A stretch of DNA of 64,000 bases from Halovivax gelatinilyticus (GCF_024300625.1 NZ_CP101322.1:2493992-2557991); one strand, 5' to 3'; shown: positions 18,666-27,411, numbered from the stretch's first letter. Notes: a model not told the origin generated them from the letters alone. Translations and numbers: made by a program.

Positions 18666-19580
18666 ATGGCCTCCGAGCGACGTGTCGTCATCCTCAATCC
18701 GGTCAGCGGGAGCGAAGACCACGTGGACACGGTCGTCGAATTGGCGGGCGAGTACGACGCCGAGGTTCGCGTCACAGACGCCGCCGGCGACGCGCGGGAG
18801 CTCGCCCGCGAGGCCGCACCCGACGTCGACGTGGTCGTCGCTGCCGGCGGCGACGGAACGGTCAACGGGGTCGTAAACGGCATCGCCGACGCCGACGCCC
18901 TCGATTCGACGACGCTCTGTGTGGTGCCGGTGGGGACGGGAAACAACTTCGCGTCGAACGTCGGCGTCGACGACGTAGAGATGGCGTTCTCCGTGCTCGA
19001 AGGCGGTCGTCGTCGCCCCCTCGATCTCGGCCTCGCGAACGACCGGGCGTTCATCAACTCCTGCGTCGGCGGAATCACCGCCGAGGCGAGCGGCGCCACG
19101 ACGTCGAAGCAAAAACGCGAGTTCGGCGTCCTCGCGTACGTTCGCGAGACCGTAGACCGCGTCACCGAGTTCGACCCCCTCCCGCTTCGCGTCGAGACGA
19201 CGGCGGGGCCCGACGGTGGACCGACCTCCTGGACCGGCGAGGCGCTGTTCGTCTTCGTCGGCAACGCCCGGCGGTTTTCCGGCCGTCGAACGGCCCAGGC
19301 GAACGTCGAGGACGGCTGTTTCGAGGTGATCGTGATCGGCGAACTCCCGACGGGCGGGCTCGTCGGCGAGAACGGGTTGGAGCGGTTGTTCGATCGCGAA
19401 ACCGAGCACATCGTCCGCCGCCGGACGCCGTCGGTTTCGATCGAGAGTGCTGGTGGTCCCGTTCCGTACAGCCTCGACGGCGAAGTGCTGGAGACGGATC
19501 GGCTCTCGGTGGCGGTGGCACCGACACGGTTGTCCGTGGCCGTCGGTGACGGATATCGAATCGAACCGGACGACCGGTGA
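18666..19580 (+). CDS. Diacylglycerol kinase/YegS-like lipid kinase
   Basis: A 304-residue protein with the DAGK catalytic fold: VVILNPVSGSED at the N-terminus, VVAAGGDGTVNGVVNGI (the GGDGT nucleotide site) near residue 55, and VPVGTGNNFASNVGV near 95. The C-terminal half is the beta-sandwich domain ending with DGYRIEPDDR. Members phosphorylate diacylglycerol, sphingosine or related lipids; in archaea the substrate may be an ether-lipid intermediate. The next gene downstream is idi, an isoprenoid enzyme, 48 bases away, a hint (only inference) of a lipid context. Confidence 0.88.
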   Translation: MASERRVVILNPVSGSEDHVDTVVELAGEYDAEVRVTDAAGDARELAREAAPDVDVVVAAGGDGTVNGVVNGIADADALDSTTLCVVPVGTGNNFASNVGVDDVEMAFSVLEGGRRRPLDLGLANDRAFINSCVGGITAEASGATTSKQKREFGVLAYVRETVDRVTEFDPLPLRVETTAGPDGGPTSWTGEALFVFVGNARRFSGRRTAQANVEDGCFEVIVIGELPTGGLVGENGLERLFDRETEHIVRRRTPSVSIESAGGPVPYSLDGEVLETDRLSVAVAPTRLSVAVGDGYRIEPDDR

Positions 19581-19628
19581 TAGCCACGAGCCGATAGGCG
19601 TTTGGGCCCGGTCGTGCTGGGTGGAGGT

Positions 19629-20192
19629 ATGCCCAGCCAGTCCGACGACGCGTCCGACCATCCGAACGCGAAACAGGACGTCATCGCGGTCGACGCCGAC
19701 GACACCGAACAGGGGCTCGTCAACCGGCTCGAAGCGCACACCGGCGACGGGATCAGACACCGGGCGTTCACCTCGCTCGTCTTCGATCGCGACGGTAACA
19801 TCTTACTCGCCCAGCGGGCGCCGGAAAAGCGTCTGTGGGGAACCTACTGGGACGGAACGGTCGCCTCGCACCCGGTCAGCGGTCAGAGTCAGGAGGCCGC
19901 CACGCGACAGCGCCTCGAAGAGGAACTCGGCGTCACCCCCGACCAGTACGACGACCTTCGGCTCACCGACCGATTCGAGTACAAGCGCTACTTCGAGAAC
20001 GCCGGCGTCGAGCACGAGGTCTGTGCGGTCCTCAAGGTGACGCTCGACGACCGCCGTCTCGACCCGGACGAATCGGAGATTGCGGGACTGCTGTGGGTGC
20101 CATACGATCGACTTCGAACCCGCCCCGAGTGGTACCGTCAGCTCCGCCTCTGTCCCTGGTTCGAAATCGCGATGCGTCGGGACGAACCGTGA
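19629..20192 (+). CDS. idi: Isopentenyl-diphosphate delta-isomerase, type I
   Basis: A 187-residue Nudix-fold enzyme interconverting IPP and DMAPP, the starter units for archaeal lipids and carotenoids. The active-site block GTYWDGTVASHPVSGQSQEA with its histidine and the following ATRQRLEEELG (Nudix helix) identify the type I enzyme; the Glu-rich EHEVCAVL and WVPYDRL segments also match. I start at the ATG at 19629, preceded immediately by ggaggt. That sequence is Shine-Dalgarno-like but too close to the start for normal spacing, so it may be chance. It follows the lipid kinase gene on the same strand. Confidence 0.92.
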   Translation: MPSQSDDASDHPNAKQDVIAVDADDTEQGLVNRLEAHTGDGIRHRAFTSLVFDRDGNILLAQRAPEKRLWGTYWDGTVASHPVSGQSQEAATRQRLEEELGVTPDQYDDLRLTDRFEYKRYFENAGVEHEVCAVLKVTLDDRRLDPDESEIAGLLWVPYDRLRTRPEWYRQLRLCPWFEIAMRRDEP

Positions 20193-20421
20193 GGGGACGG
20201 ACGGTACCGCCATCGACGAGGCCCGTTCGGCCGTAATCGCGGCGTTGTTCGATCGTCGTCGAACGCAGTACGCAGAACGTTCGATTCGGTAGTCGCTCGT
20301 TTCGTCGATCGCCCGACGGCGCCACCACGCCTCACTATTGAGTTGGATGCTAACAAGCAACAAGGTTTATGAACGCCACCTCCGTATCGACGCCCGTGAG
20401 CCGACAACGGCTCCGATCCAA

Positions 20422-20724
20422 ATGAGTTCAGCGCCGACGGAATCACAGACGTACGACGTCGACTTCACCAGAGAACAGCTGTGGGTCGTCCACCACCGCC
20501 TCGTCACACTGGCCGACGAGGCGTTCATCGACGGCGACCAGCCGCCGGAGTGGCTCGTCGACTGTTTCGACCGGATCGAAGACGGCGAGCCGACGCTCAC
20601 CGCGCGTCAAGTGACGGAACTGCAATCTGCGCTGGCAACGTACGTCAGTCACCCGGAGACGCCGCCGTCGGACGAACAGGCCGGGACGGCCGTCATCGAA
20701 CGGTTGGCCGAGTACGCCGACTAG
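20422..20724 (+). CDS. Small conserved haloarchaeal protein, unknown function
   Basis: A 100-residue soluble acidic protein starting MSSAPTESQTYDVDFTREQL. A TATA-like gtttatg lies about 20370. The composition and the helical pattern (WVVHHRLVTLADEAFIDGDQ, then TLTARQVTELQSALATYV) suggest an all-helical fold. It resembles short haloarchaeal DUF proteins but I cannot name one. It is the last ordinary gene before the insertion-sequence island. Confidence 0.65.
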   Translation: MSSAPTESQTYDVDFTREQLWVVHHRLVTLADEAFIDGDQPPEWLVDCFDRIEDGEPTLTARQVTELQSALATYVSHPETPPSDEQAGTAVIERLAEYAD

Positions 20725-20801
20725 GTCGCGTTCGCTAGGGGTTCGAAAATTGTACGACTCTGCTGGGCATGAGTTGAGAATCCTCTAGTCGAACTACTTT
20801 G

Positions 20802-21786
20802 ATGGGCCTTGTTTAGGCGCCTGAATTCATTGGTTTGAGCGGTCGAGCGCTAGTTCGACGTTTCTGACGGCACATTTCAGCACGAGCTCACGAAACTGCC
20901 CGAACCAGGTTCGAGCTCGGACGATCTCGCCGTATTTTCGTCGGAGCGCGAAAAACGTCGCTTCGATATTCGGTCGTTGATGGTACGTTGTATCATCGAG
21001 CAAGACATTGTTTGCGACGCCGTGCCAGCCGAATTCGCGGTGCTTGATCACCGGCGTAACACCCTCAGACCGCAATTTATGACGAAGTAGTTCCCAGTCG
21101 TAGCCTTTGTCGGCAGTCAGTATCGTCAATTTCACTAGGTTCCGCGTGAGCAGTTGCCACGCAATTTGAGAGTCGTGCGGTTGTTTCATCGAGCAATGAA
21201 TGTCGAGAATCACACCGGTCTCGCAGCCGATCAACGCCGTCGTTTTCACTGCTCTGAACGTGTAATTCGTTCGTTTGGCGAATTGCTGGCTCGCCGCGAC
21301 GCGATCCATCCCGGTTGCGTCGATTGCCTGAATTTCGCCGGTGTCATGCAATTGCGCCGATAGTCAGGGGAAATCGCGCCAGATCGGCATTTTCAGCGGC
21401 TGCATGCGCGCACAGACAGTCGTAATATCGGGCAATTCAGCGGGTTCTTGGTCTATAATTCGACCAATTCGCGGCATTTCTGAGAATACGTCGAGCAGCC
21501 GTCGATACGGCAAATCGAGGTAGGTTTTGAGGCCGTGGATCGTCACAATTACCCAGTCGGCGTAGCCGCCCTTACCTGGTTGAAACGCCAGCTCCGGCTG
21601 TCCAGCGACGGCTTTTTGGGCGAGCGAAACGACTTGTTCGGTGAAGCGGGTGATCTTCGTTTGCACAACCGAACCGTCCCGCTTCACTTCCTAGTACTTT
21701 CGACAAGTGGCAGCGTTGACTAGGACCCTAGGACTTACTAGTGACGACTCCTCCGTAGTGATCTCGGACATCTAAACAAGGCCCAT
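20802..21786 (-). mobile_element. IS5-family insertion sequence with intact inverted ends
   Basis: Both ends carry the exact 15-base inverted repeat ATGGGCCTTGTTTAG (20802-20816 and, reversed, 21772-21786). Between them lies one DDE transposase gene on the minus strand that is broken by a single stop. No convincing target-site duplication is seen at these borders. Size (about 985 bp) is typical for short IS5 elements. The intact ends suggest recent arrival, and the element could still be moved by a transposase acting in trans. Confidence 0.85.
20827..21687 (-). pseudogene. IS5-family DDE transposase interrupted by an in-frame TGA
   Basis: Two same-frame pieces, 21687-21364 and 21363-20827, are separated only by TGA at 21366-21364. 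The first piece (MKRDGSVVQTKITRFTEQVV...) is the IS5 N-terminal helix region. The second carries the DDE triad: IQAIDATGMDR, LTADKGYDWE and RPNIEATFFALRRKYGEI. No frameshift is present, so one base change (for example CGA or TGG to TGA) would explain the break. Probably inactive as a full protein unless the stop is read through. Confidence 0.88.
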
Positions 21787-21859
21787 TGTTGTAGCCTGTT
21801 TAAGAACGGTCGTGTTCAGATCCGCTGATTCCATGCAAATGCTAGCGATCCTAACTACT

Positions 21860-22440
21860 GGTCGACCGTTTCTAGTTATGCATGACTGAATTAGTTGAAA
21901 AACAAATACGTACATCGTTTGATTTCTCGAAAGACTCGTTCGACGCTATTTCGTTCACCGTGTCTTTCGTATGTGAACGAGAGTTTGTGACGTTGACAGG
22001 CGTATTGAAGCGAATAATCACCGTCGATGAGGCTGAATCTCTCATCGACGTCGTATTTTTCTCGAAGGTCTGCGAAGAATGTACTCACAATCACCTTGTT
22101 TCTGGTCGGTACGAGCGTTGTATACAACAATTCATTTTTAATGCGTATCGACCGCAGCGTACAGCCAGTATCGTTCACCGTTGAGTTGGATCACCGTTTC
22201 GTTGACCGCGACGTGATCCTGATATAGCCCTAATTGTCGGTGTCATTCTACCTTGTGAACCAGTTTGAACCGTCGATAGAGCCCGGTGAATGCTGAATAC
22301 GTCGAGAATCGAGACCGTGTTTGCGAGCCTGAGACCAGTCAGATTACGTTGAATGCCGAGTAATAATCAGTTGTGGAGTTGCTTCGCGCTCCACAAAATC
22401 CAGGTCAACTGGCCGATACTACCAGCAAAGTGGTCGGTTC
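21860..22440 (-). pseudogene. Decayed IS6-family transposase remnant
   Basis: On the minus strand, shifting frames recover typical haloarchaeal IS6 transposase segments in order: DLDFVERE (about 22410), LGIQRNLTGLRLANTVSILD (about 22360-22300), DHVAVNETVIQLNGERYWLY (about 22220-22160), NELLYTTLVPTRNKVIVSTF, then RHGERNSVERVFREIKR and FSHA near 21870. At least two frameshifts and internal stops break it, so it is old. The 95-residue open piece at 21891-22178 is only a fragment, and the opposite-strand frame is a shadow. Confidence 0.82.
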
Positions 22441-22532
22441 CTGCTATTATACTCGAAACCGCTACCGCCTCACTCCTTCAAAATCCTATTTGATCACCGC
22501 CATTCCAACGGACGAAAACAGCTTTTATAGAT

Positions 22533-22928
22533 TTATAACCGACCAAGTCTGGAGCGAATCAACCGGGGCACCCCAGTCTCAAAGTGTGCATATTTGCTGG
22601 CGAGGTATACCAGCAGAACCATACTAGTAAACACTCCATATGCATTTGCCTCTAACAGTCTGAGCGACATATCCAGTATTAGAGCCAACATTCCCAACGC
22701 CCAAGCCCATGTTTGTAGCAACCAAAGTCCGTATACTATACCGAATATGATCAAACAAAACACCAGATATCCCACTCCAAGCACAATATTGTTCCCTTCG
22801 CCGGCGAGAAGGAGAAGAACTGCGTTATATAGGATCCACCCACCACCTATGATGAAGAGTATGCAAAGCAATTTGATCCCGAGCGGTGTTTTTACGGGTT
22901 GGGTTGGTGAGATGCTTGTGTATGTCAT
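22533..22928 (-). CDS. Small four-helix membrane protein, island gene
   Basis: A 131-residue protein with about four hydrophobic segments: IKLLCILFIIGGGWILYNAV, NNIVLGVGYLVFCLIIFGIV, TWAWALGMLALILDMSLRLL and VFTSMVLLVYLASKYAH. It starts 15 bases after the stop of the exported cysteine-rich protein on the same strand, so the two are almost certainly co-transcribed. Codon use is AT-richer than in the rest of the window. It could be an immunity, anchoring or export partner for the upstream product. No family recognised. Confidence 0.75.
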   Translation of the reverse strand: MTYTSISPTQPVKTPLGIKLLCILFIIGGGWILYNAVLLLLAGEGNNIVLGVGYLVFCLIIFGIVYGLWLLQTWAWALGMLALILDMSLRLLEANAYGVFTSMVLLVYLASKYAHFETGVPRLIRSRLGRL

Positions 22929-22943
22929 GTAAATATCAAAAAA

Positions 22944-24026
22944 CTATATTCTAATATATGTTGCTGTGTCGTCCGAGTGGTGATCTTGTGGTGCTATGGG
23001 GTATTTCGAAGGGTTCTTTCGGATTTCACCAAACTCAACCCGCTGTAATCCTTTGTTGTTCAGTTGAGATTCCGTCATTGAAATGTAGTCCTCTGGATTG
23101 TTGTTCGGTGCCTGCACAGTTAACGAGGTGTTCGTCCCCCAATTACCTTCGAGTCCTCCTTCTGTGACATTAACTGTTACCGTTTGCCCTGGATCCATCT
23201 GTTGCAAACTGACACGTGCCCAAGTTGAGAACTCACCACCGATATTAAGGTCATAATTAAAATTAATAGACGTGCCATGACCAGGATCATTTGTAAGCAT
23301 ATTATGCATACTGCCGAGATATTCACCAGTATCCACTCCAGCACCTAAAAACGGCACCCAACCAAGAATGTATTCCGCTGTTCTACCAGCGACATTGGAT
23401 ACGTCGTAGTTCTGATATTGCGTCAGATCCTCAGTAGCGCCAACCCAGTCTTCTTCGTCATAGATATTGGTGTAGGTATATAGGTCTGCTGGCTCCGGTC
23501 CGATGGACGCAGTAGTGCTATACTCCGTTAGCCACGTCCCCGGATCACCAGTATCTTCATGAACCATCGATACCCCACTATGGATTATGAAATCAACCGC
23601 CCAGTGCGGTGATTGCCCTTCTATCGGATACCAGCCATAATTCCACGCGAGCAGTGTTCCTACGTTGACTTCGTATCGATTCCCGGCCAAGAACTCACTC
23701 CTTGTCATACTATCCATATCGACGAGTGGAGATTCGTAACAACATTCTCTCGTGTACCACCCATCATATTGACAGTTCCCTTCATCCCAGCACGCGTCAA
23801 CGGTGTTGACTTCAGAATCTTCTCTAAATTCCATCTTCGTCGGACAGAAAGGGTCGTTGTATTCCCATTGACCGCATTCAGTGGAAGATTCTTCGCGGAT
23901 AAATTGTTGTGAGTTTGTTTCGGAGGCGGTAACCATTCCAATGATTCCAATAGCAACTCCGCTCGAAGCGACCGAGTTAAGTACGGCTCGTCTACTGGGA
24001 GACTGCTGGAAATTTTTACCCTCCAT
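22944..24026 (-). CDS. Tat-exported cysteine-rich protein, unknown function (island gene)
   Basis: A 360-residue protein. Residues 11-35 form a twin-arginine signal (SRRAVLNSVASSGVAIGIIG). All six cysteines fall in residues 51-96 (C51, C61, C79, C85, C95, C96), just after the leader, which suggests a disulfide-bonded domain, unusual in haloarchaea. The remainder is rich in Trp, Tyr, Asn and Thr and looks like a beta-rich surface domain; residues about 210-240 (AEYILGWVPFLGAGVDTGEY) are weakly hydrophobic. A TATA-like ttttatc (about 24047) lies about 25 bases before the start. AT-rich codon use and flanking insertion-sequence remains point to horizontal transfer. I know no family for it. Confidence 0.78.
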   Translation of the reverse strand: MEGKNFQQSPSRRAVLNSVASSGVAIGIIGMVTASETNSQQFIREESSTECGQWEYNDPFCPTKMEFREDSEVNTVDACWDEGNCQYDGWYTRECCYESPLVDMDSMTRSEFLAGNRYEVNVGTLLAWNYGWYPIEGQSPHWAVDFIIHSGVSMVHEDTGDPGTWLTEYSTTASIGPEPADLYTYTNIYDEEDWVGATEDLTQYQNYDVSNVAGRTAEYILGWVPFLGAGVDTGEYLGSMHNMLTNDPGHGTSINFNYDLNIGGEFSTWARVSLQQMDPGQTVTVNVTEGGLEGNWGTNTSLTVQAPNNNPEDYISMTESQLNNKGLQRVEFGEIRKNPSKYPIAPQDHHSDDTATYIRI

Positions 24027-24300
24027 ATCTTGTAGTTGTCATGCTAGGTGATAAAACCTTCTTTGATACTAATCATAGTATTCTCTAATGCATCTGTTTG
24101 TGCGGGTTACAAATATAGTGGGAAACACATAGACAAATCGCCGAAAGACGTACAACTGTTTTACAAACACTCCAATCAAAACCAATATGGTGAATATCCA
24201 TTTCTTGGGGCGCTTCTATACATCTCTAATAACACATATATAATTTTGTATATTTATATTATTAGAATTATGGAGTAGTGGTGGAGGTCATAAGGTGTCC
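24027..24300. other. AT-rich spacer, no gene recognised
   Basis: Apart from the promoter of the gene at 24026, this stretch is strikingly AT-rich (runs such as tatataattttgtatattt near 24235). Open frames on the plus strand have no protein-like features. It is consistent with foreign island DNA. Confidence 0.6.
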
Positions 24301-24607
24301 ATGTCCAAATCTCTCGCTTCACCGGGACAGTCGTGACGTTGGCAAAAAATTGTTGGTGGCCGTGGCGAAGTCGCCGCCCCGTAGAGTGGCGGCGGATTCG
24401 CCGACCTCGCGGTCGTTTTGCACTACTATCCCCGGATTTACCTGGAGAAACCCTACGGCGAAGCGCTCAATCTGCTGAGTGAAACGCCACAAATACTGGC
24501 CGAGATCAACCTTGAGAAGGTTGATCTCTCCGATCACTCGACGCTAGTGAAGCCGTTTGAAAAATCAAGATGGCGGTCTGGCGTGTATTACACCGTTCTC
24601 AGCCAAT
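24301..24607 (+). pseudogene. Remnant of a second IS5-family transposase (N-terminal part)
   Basis: From the ATG at 24301 one frame gives MSKSLASPGQS, a TGA at 24334, RWQKIVGGRGEVAAP, a TAG at 24382, then GGGFADLAVV and IYLEKPYGEALNLLSETPQI and DHSTLVKPFEKS. A further frameshift restores IKMAVWRVLHRSQP. These are the N-terminal helices of an IS5 transposase of a different subgroup from the one at 20.8 kb. The catalytic domain is missing. Two stops, a shift and a deletion make this an old fossil at the other edge of the island. Confidence 0.82.
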
Positions 24608-24811
24608 AATATCATACCATTTAAATATAAGAAATATCATGGCTCCAAAGGACCGACTCTAACAGATAGGTACCAATCCGGACCCGTAATCCGATCACCA
24701 TCTCAATTTAACGAATTCCGCCTCGTCATCCATCGGTTCCACGACCTGATTTGGGTTTCACTCTCTGGTGATTAATTATCCGACTACTAGGAATTCGTTG
24801 GTTACGTCCAC

Positions 24812-25150
24812 TTACGGACGCGTCGTCGCCCACACCGCCGTGACGGCGAGCAGAATCGCCGGGAGCAGCGGGAGTAACACGAGCGCGAAGAGGTAACTCT
24901 CCCCGCCGGGCGGGAGGAGGTAGATGGTGAGCGGAGCGAAGACGAACGCGACGATGATGACGCCGACGAGAATCCAGCCGCGTCGGCCGAACGTTCGGTC
25001 GACGGCCGTCGGGTGCGTGCCCATCAGGTCGGCGTCGGCTCGATCGGAATCGGTCGTTTCGTCGCCGTCGATCAGCGCGCCGTCTTCGTCGATCCGCTCT
25101 CCATCCTCGTCGTAGGCGTCCGGATCGTGGACGTACCTGTCATCGCTCAC
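24812..25150 (-). CDS. Two-helix membrane protein with acidic N-terminus
   Basis: A 112-residue protein. Residues 1-55 are very acidic and hydrophilic (MSDDRYVHDPDAYDEDGERI...); two hydrophobic segments follow (WILVGVIIVAFVFAPLTIYL and YLFALVLLPLLPAILLAVTA). It returns to the high-GC, acidic style of the chromosome right after the island. It lies 67 bases downstream-facing of the dehydrogenase gene on the same strand direction. Function unknown. Confidence 0.7.
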   Translation of the reverse strand: MSDDRYVHDPDAYDEDGERIDEDGALIDGDETTDSDRADADLMGTHPTAVDRTFGRRGWILVGVIIVAFVFAPLTIYLLPPGGESYLFALVLLPLLPAILLAVTAVWATTRP

Positions 25151-25217
25151 GGCTGCCGGTTGTCGTTCGGAGCCTATGTGTGTGCCGTTTCGACCGTCAG
25201 GGACAGCGTGACGACCG

Positions 25218-26258
25218 TCAGAACTCGCTGTCGGGAACGACGACGACCTTTCCGAAGCCCTCGCGCTCTTCGAGCAGTTGGTGTGCTCGTGCGCTCTCGC
25301 TCATCGGGAGCACCTCCCTGATCGCCGGTTCGAAGGTGCCGTCCCAGACGAGGCTCATCACGTCGTCGACCTGTCCCGGCGTCGCCATCGTCGAACCGAT
25401 TATCTTGAGCTGGTTCCAGAAGATGCGCGGGATGTCGGTCTCCGGATTCGGCCCCGTCGTACCGCCGCAGGTGACGAGTCGTCCGCCCTTCGCGAGGCTC
25501 TTGATCGAGTCGCGCCAGGTAGCGGCTCCGACGTGATCGACGACGACGTCGACGCCGCGCTTTCCGGTCTCCGCGCGAATCCACTCCGCGAAGTTTTCGG
25601 TCTCGTAGTTGCAGACGTGGTCGGCGCCGTACTCGCGGGCGGCGTCGAGTTTCGCCTCGGTCGATCCGGTCGCGTACACCTCGGCGCCGACGTAGTCGGC
25701 GATCTGGACGGCCGCGTGCCCGACGCCGCCGCTCGCGCCGAGGACGAGCACGGACTCGGTCGGGCGCAGGTCGGCTCGGTCGACGAGCATCCGCCAGGCC
25801 GTCTGGAAGACGAGACACGACGACCCGGCGACCGCCCAGTCGACGCCGTCGGGAACCGGAATCAGGTTGTCCTCGGCGATCGCGGCGTACTCGGCGTGAA
25901 TTCCGGGGACGTGCTCGCCGATGACGTGGTAGCGCACACAGCGGGTCGGGTCGCCGTCCCGACAGAACTCACACTGGCCGCAGCTGACGCCCGCCGAGAG
26001 TGCCACCCGATCGCCGACCTCGAATCGCGTGACGTCGTCGCCGACCGCTTCGACGACGCCGGCCCCGTCGCTCCCGGGAACGTGGGGAAGTTCGAGGTCG
26101 AGCGTCGGCAGGCCCCGGCGGACCCAGACGTCGAGGTGGTTCAGGGCTCCGGCTTTGACGTCGACGAGCACCTCGTCGTCGCCCACGTCGGGATCCTGGT
26201 GCTCGCCGTACTCGATCACGTCGCGATCGCCGTGTTCGGTGAACGTGACTGCGTCCAT
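25218..26258 (-). CDS. Zinc-type alcohol dehydrogenase/quinone oxidoreductase (MDR family)
   Basis: A 346-residue medium-chain dehydrogenase. The N-terminal GroES-like domain shows GALNHLDVWVRRG and HVPGSDGAGVV. The structural zinc loop is CGQCEFCRDGDPTRC (four Cys). The Rossmann domain has VLVLGASGGVGHAAVQIADY, giving NAD(P) binding, and VDVVVDHVGAATW. The family oxidises alcohols or reduces carbonyls or quinones; the catalytic zinc Cys of classic ADH is replaced by Asn (GALNHLD), a pattern common in the quinone-reductase-like subgroup. Substrate unknown. Divergent from the 5-FCL-like gene. Confidence 0.9.
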   Translation of the reverse strand: MDAVTFTEHGDRDVIEYGEHQDPDVGDDEVLVDVKAGALNHLDVWVRRGLPTLDLELPHVPGSDGAGVVEAVGDDVTRFEVGDRVALSAGVSCGQCEFCRDGDPTRCVRYHVIGEHVPGIHAEYAAIAEDNLIPVPDGVDWAVAGSSCLVFQTAWRMLVDRADLRPTESVLVLGASGGVGHAAVQIADYVGAEVYATGSTEAKLDAAREYGADHVCNYETENFAEWIRAETGKRGVDVVVDHVGAATWRDSIKSLAKGGRLVTCGGTTGPNPETDIPRIFWNQLKIIGSTMATPGQVDDVMSLVWDGTFEPAIREVLPMSESARAHQLLEEREGFGKVVVVPDSEF

Positions 26259-26319
26259 GTGCGTCCCTTGGTCACCGAACCCATAACGGTTGATACATCG
26301 CCGCTCGATCGGGACGCCT

Positions 26320-27081
26320 ATGTCCGTCCCGGTCCCGTCGGGGAGTGTGACGTCGAAACAGGACCTCCGCGAACGCGTCTGGGACGACCTCGAAGCGTCG
26401 GGCGTCGCCCGCTTTCCGTTTCCGCCCCACGGGAGAATTCCGAACTACGCGGGTGCGAGTGAGGCGGCCGACCGACTCGCCTCAACCGCCGCCTGGCGAG
26501 ACGCAGAGACGATCAAGGCGAATCCGGACGCCCCGCAACTCCCCGTCCGTAGGCGTGCCTTACGCGACGGAAAACGACTCTACGTGGCCGTTCCCCGCCT
26601 CCGTGACGAGCGGTGTTTTCTCGAACTCGATCCGGCAGAAATCGACGATTACGACGCTGCCACCACCGTCTCCGGTATCTCGACGCACGGGGTTGCCCGG
26701 ACGCCGGACGCACTCCCGCCGATCGACCTGATCGTCGCGGGCAGCGTCGCCGTCTCCGAAGACGGCGGACGCATCGGTAAGGGAGAGGGCTACAGCGACA
26801 TCGAGTGGGCGGTCCTCTCCGAGTTCGACCGCGTCGACGAGACGACGTCCGTCGTCACGTCGGTCCACGAACGCCAGATCGTTCCGTCGGTCGACGCCGA
26901 CGAACACGACGTGCGTCTCGACCACGTCGTCACGGCCGATCGAACGATTTCGACCGACGGGTTCGATCAACCGAGCGGGATCGACTGGTCGCTCCTCTCT
27001 GCGGAGCGAATCGAAGCAATTCCCGTTCTCGCGGCGATACAGGCGTCACGGAGCGGTGACGATAGCCCGTCGAACTCGTAG
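26320..27081 (+). CDS. 5-formyltetrahydrofolate cyclo-ligase family protein
   Basis: A 253-residue protein with the 5-FCL/MTHFS fold: TSKQDLRERVWDDLEASGVA at the N-terminus, the basic ALRDGKRLYVAVPRL, and the phosphate loop GGRIGKGEGYSDIEWAVL, matching the GxGxGYYD motif of the family. True 5-FCL converts 5-formyl-THF to methenyl-THF using ATP. The haloarchaeal protein lacks part of the canonical N-terminal motif, and related archaeal proteins may have other roles. Start at the ATG at 26320. Confidence 0.82.
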   Translation: MSVPVPSGSVTSKQDLRERVWDDLEASGVARFPFPPHGRIPNYAGASEAADRLASTAAWRDAETIKANPDAPQLPVRRRALRDGKRLYVAVPRLRDERCFLELDPAEIDDYDAATTVSGISTHGVARTPDALPPIDLIVAGSVAVSEDGGRIGKGEGYSDIEWAVLSEFDRVDETTSVVTSVHERQIVPSVDADEHDVRLDHVVTADRTISTDGFDQPSGIDWSLLSAERIEAIPVLAAIQASRSGDDSPSNS

Positions 27082-27278
27082 TCGACACGCAACCGATCGG
27101 ACGAACGCGTGTACTCGTCGACGAACGCGACCGCTGCTGGGCCGATCTATCCGCTACACGATCGAACTATGCCCTACTCGATCGACCTGTGCGGTACTTA
27201 GTCGGTCTACGTACTACCCGGTCGAGTCTACGTACTACCTTGTCAGCCGCTACGCTGATCGTTCGTTCTCAGCAAAAA

Positions 27279-27411
27279 CGTACCGCCGGGAGGTGCTAGG
27301 CCCGGCCGTACGCGATGTGGCACACCTGACGGGTGCTGTGGTGGGATGCTGGAAGTCACGGGCTTCGACCGTTGACGTCGTGCTGCCCCGTGTCCTCCAT
27401 CAAGTCGATGG
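27279..27411. ncRNA. Candidate structured non-coding RNA (strong hairpin cluster)
   Basis: The stem CGTAC-c-GCCGGG / CCCGGC-c-GTACG (27279-27290 and 27301-27312) pairs 11 of 12 positions around the loop aggtgctagg. Downstream, cacggg (27357-27362) pairs with cccgtg (27387-27392) and ccatc (27397-27401) with gatgg (27407-27411). Signature cores of SRP RNA and RNase P RNA are not found, so no known class is assigned. Strand is undetermined. It could instead be a terminator or a decayed element. Confidence 0.3.

Noticed and set aside
18605-19801. Upstream extension of the PHP protein to 655 residues
   Set aside because: It runs antisense to the lipid kinase and idi genes and has no domain; the PHP motif begins right after the GTG at 18604.
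20790-21795. Target-site duplication for the IS5 element
   Set aside because: Flanks (ctactttg and tgttgtag) share no direct repeat of 3, 4, 8 or 9 bases at the mapped borders.
21882-22184. 100-codon plus-strand frame
   Set aside because: Exact antisense of the IS6 transposase fragment, whose conserved residues are recognisable on the minus strand.
22371-22396. Perfect 8-base inverted repeat ttgtggag/ctccacaa
   Set aside because: It falls inside the decayed IS6 transposase at the conserved VERE...TP codons, so it is explained by coding sequence.
24048-24278. 76-codon plus-strand frame in the island
   Set aside because: AT-rich, antisense to a promoter, with no protein-like features.
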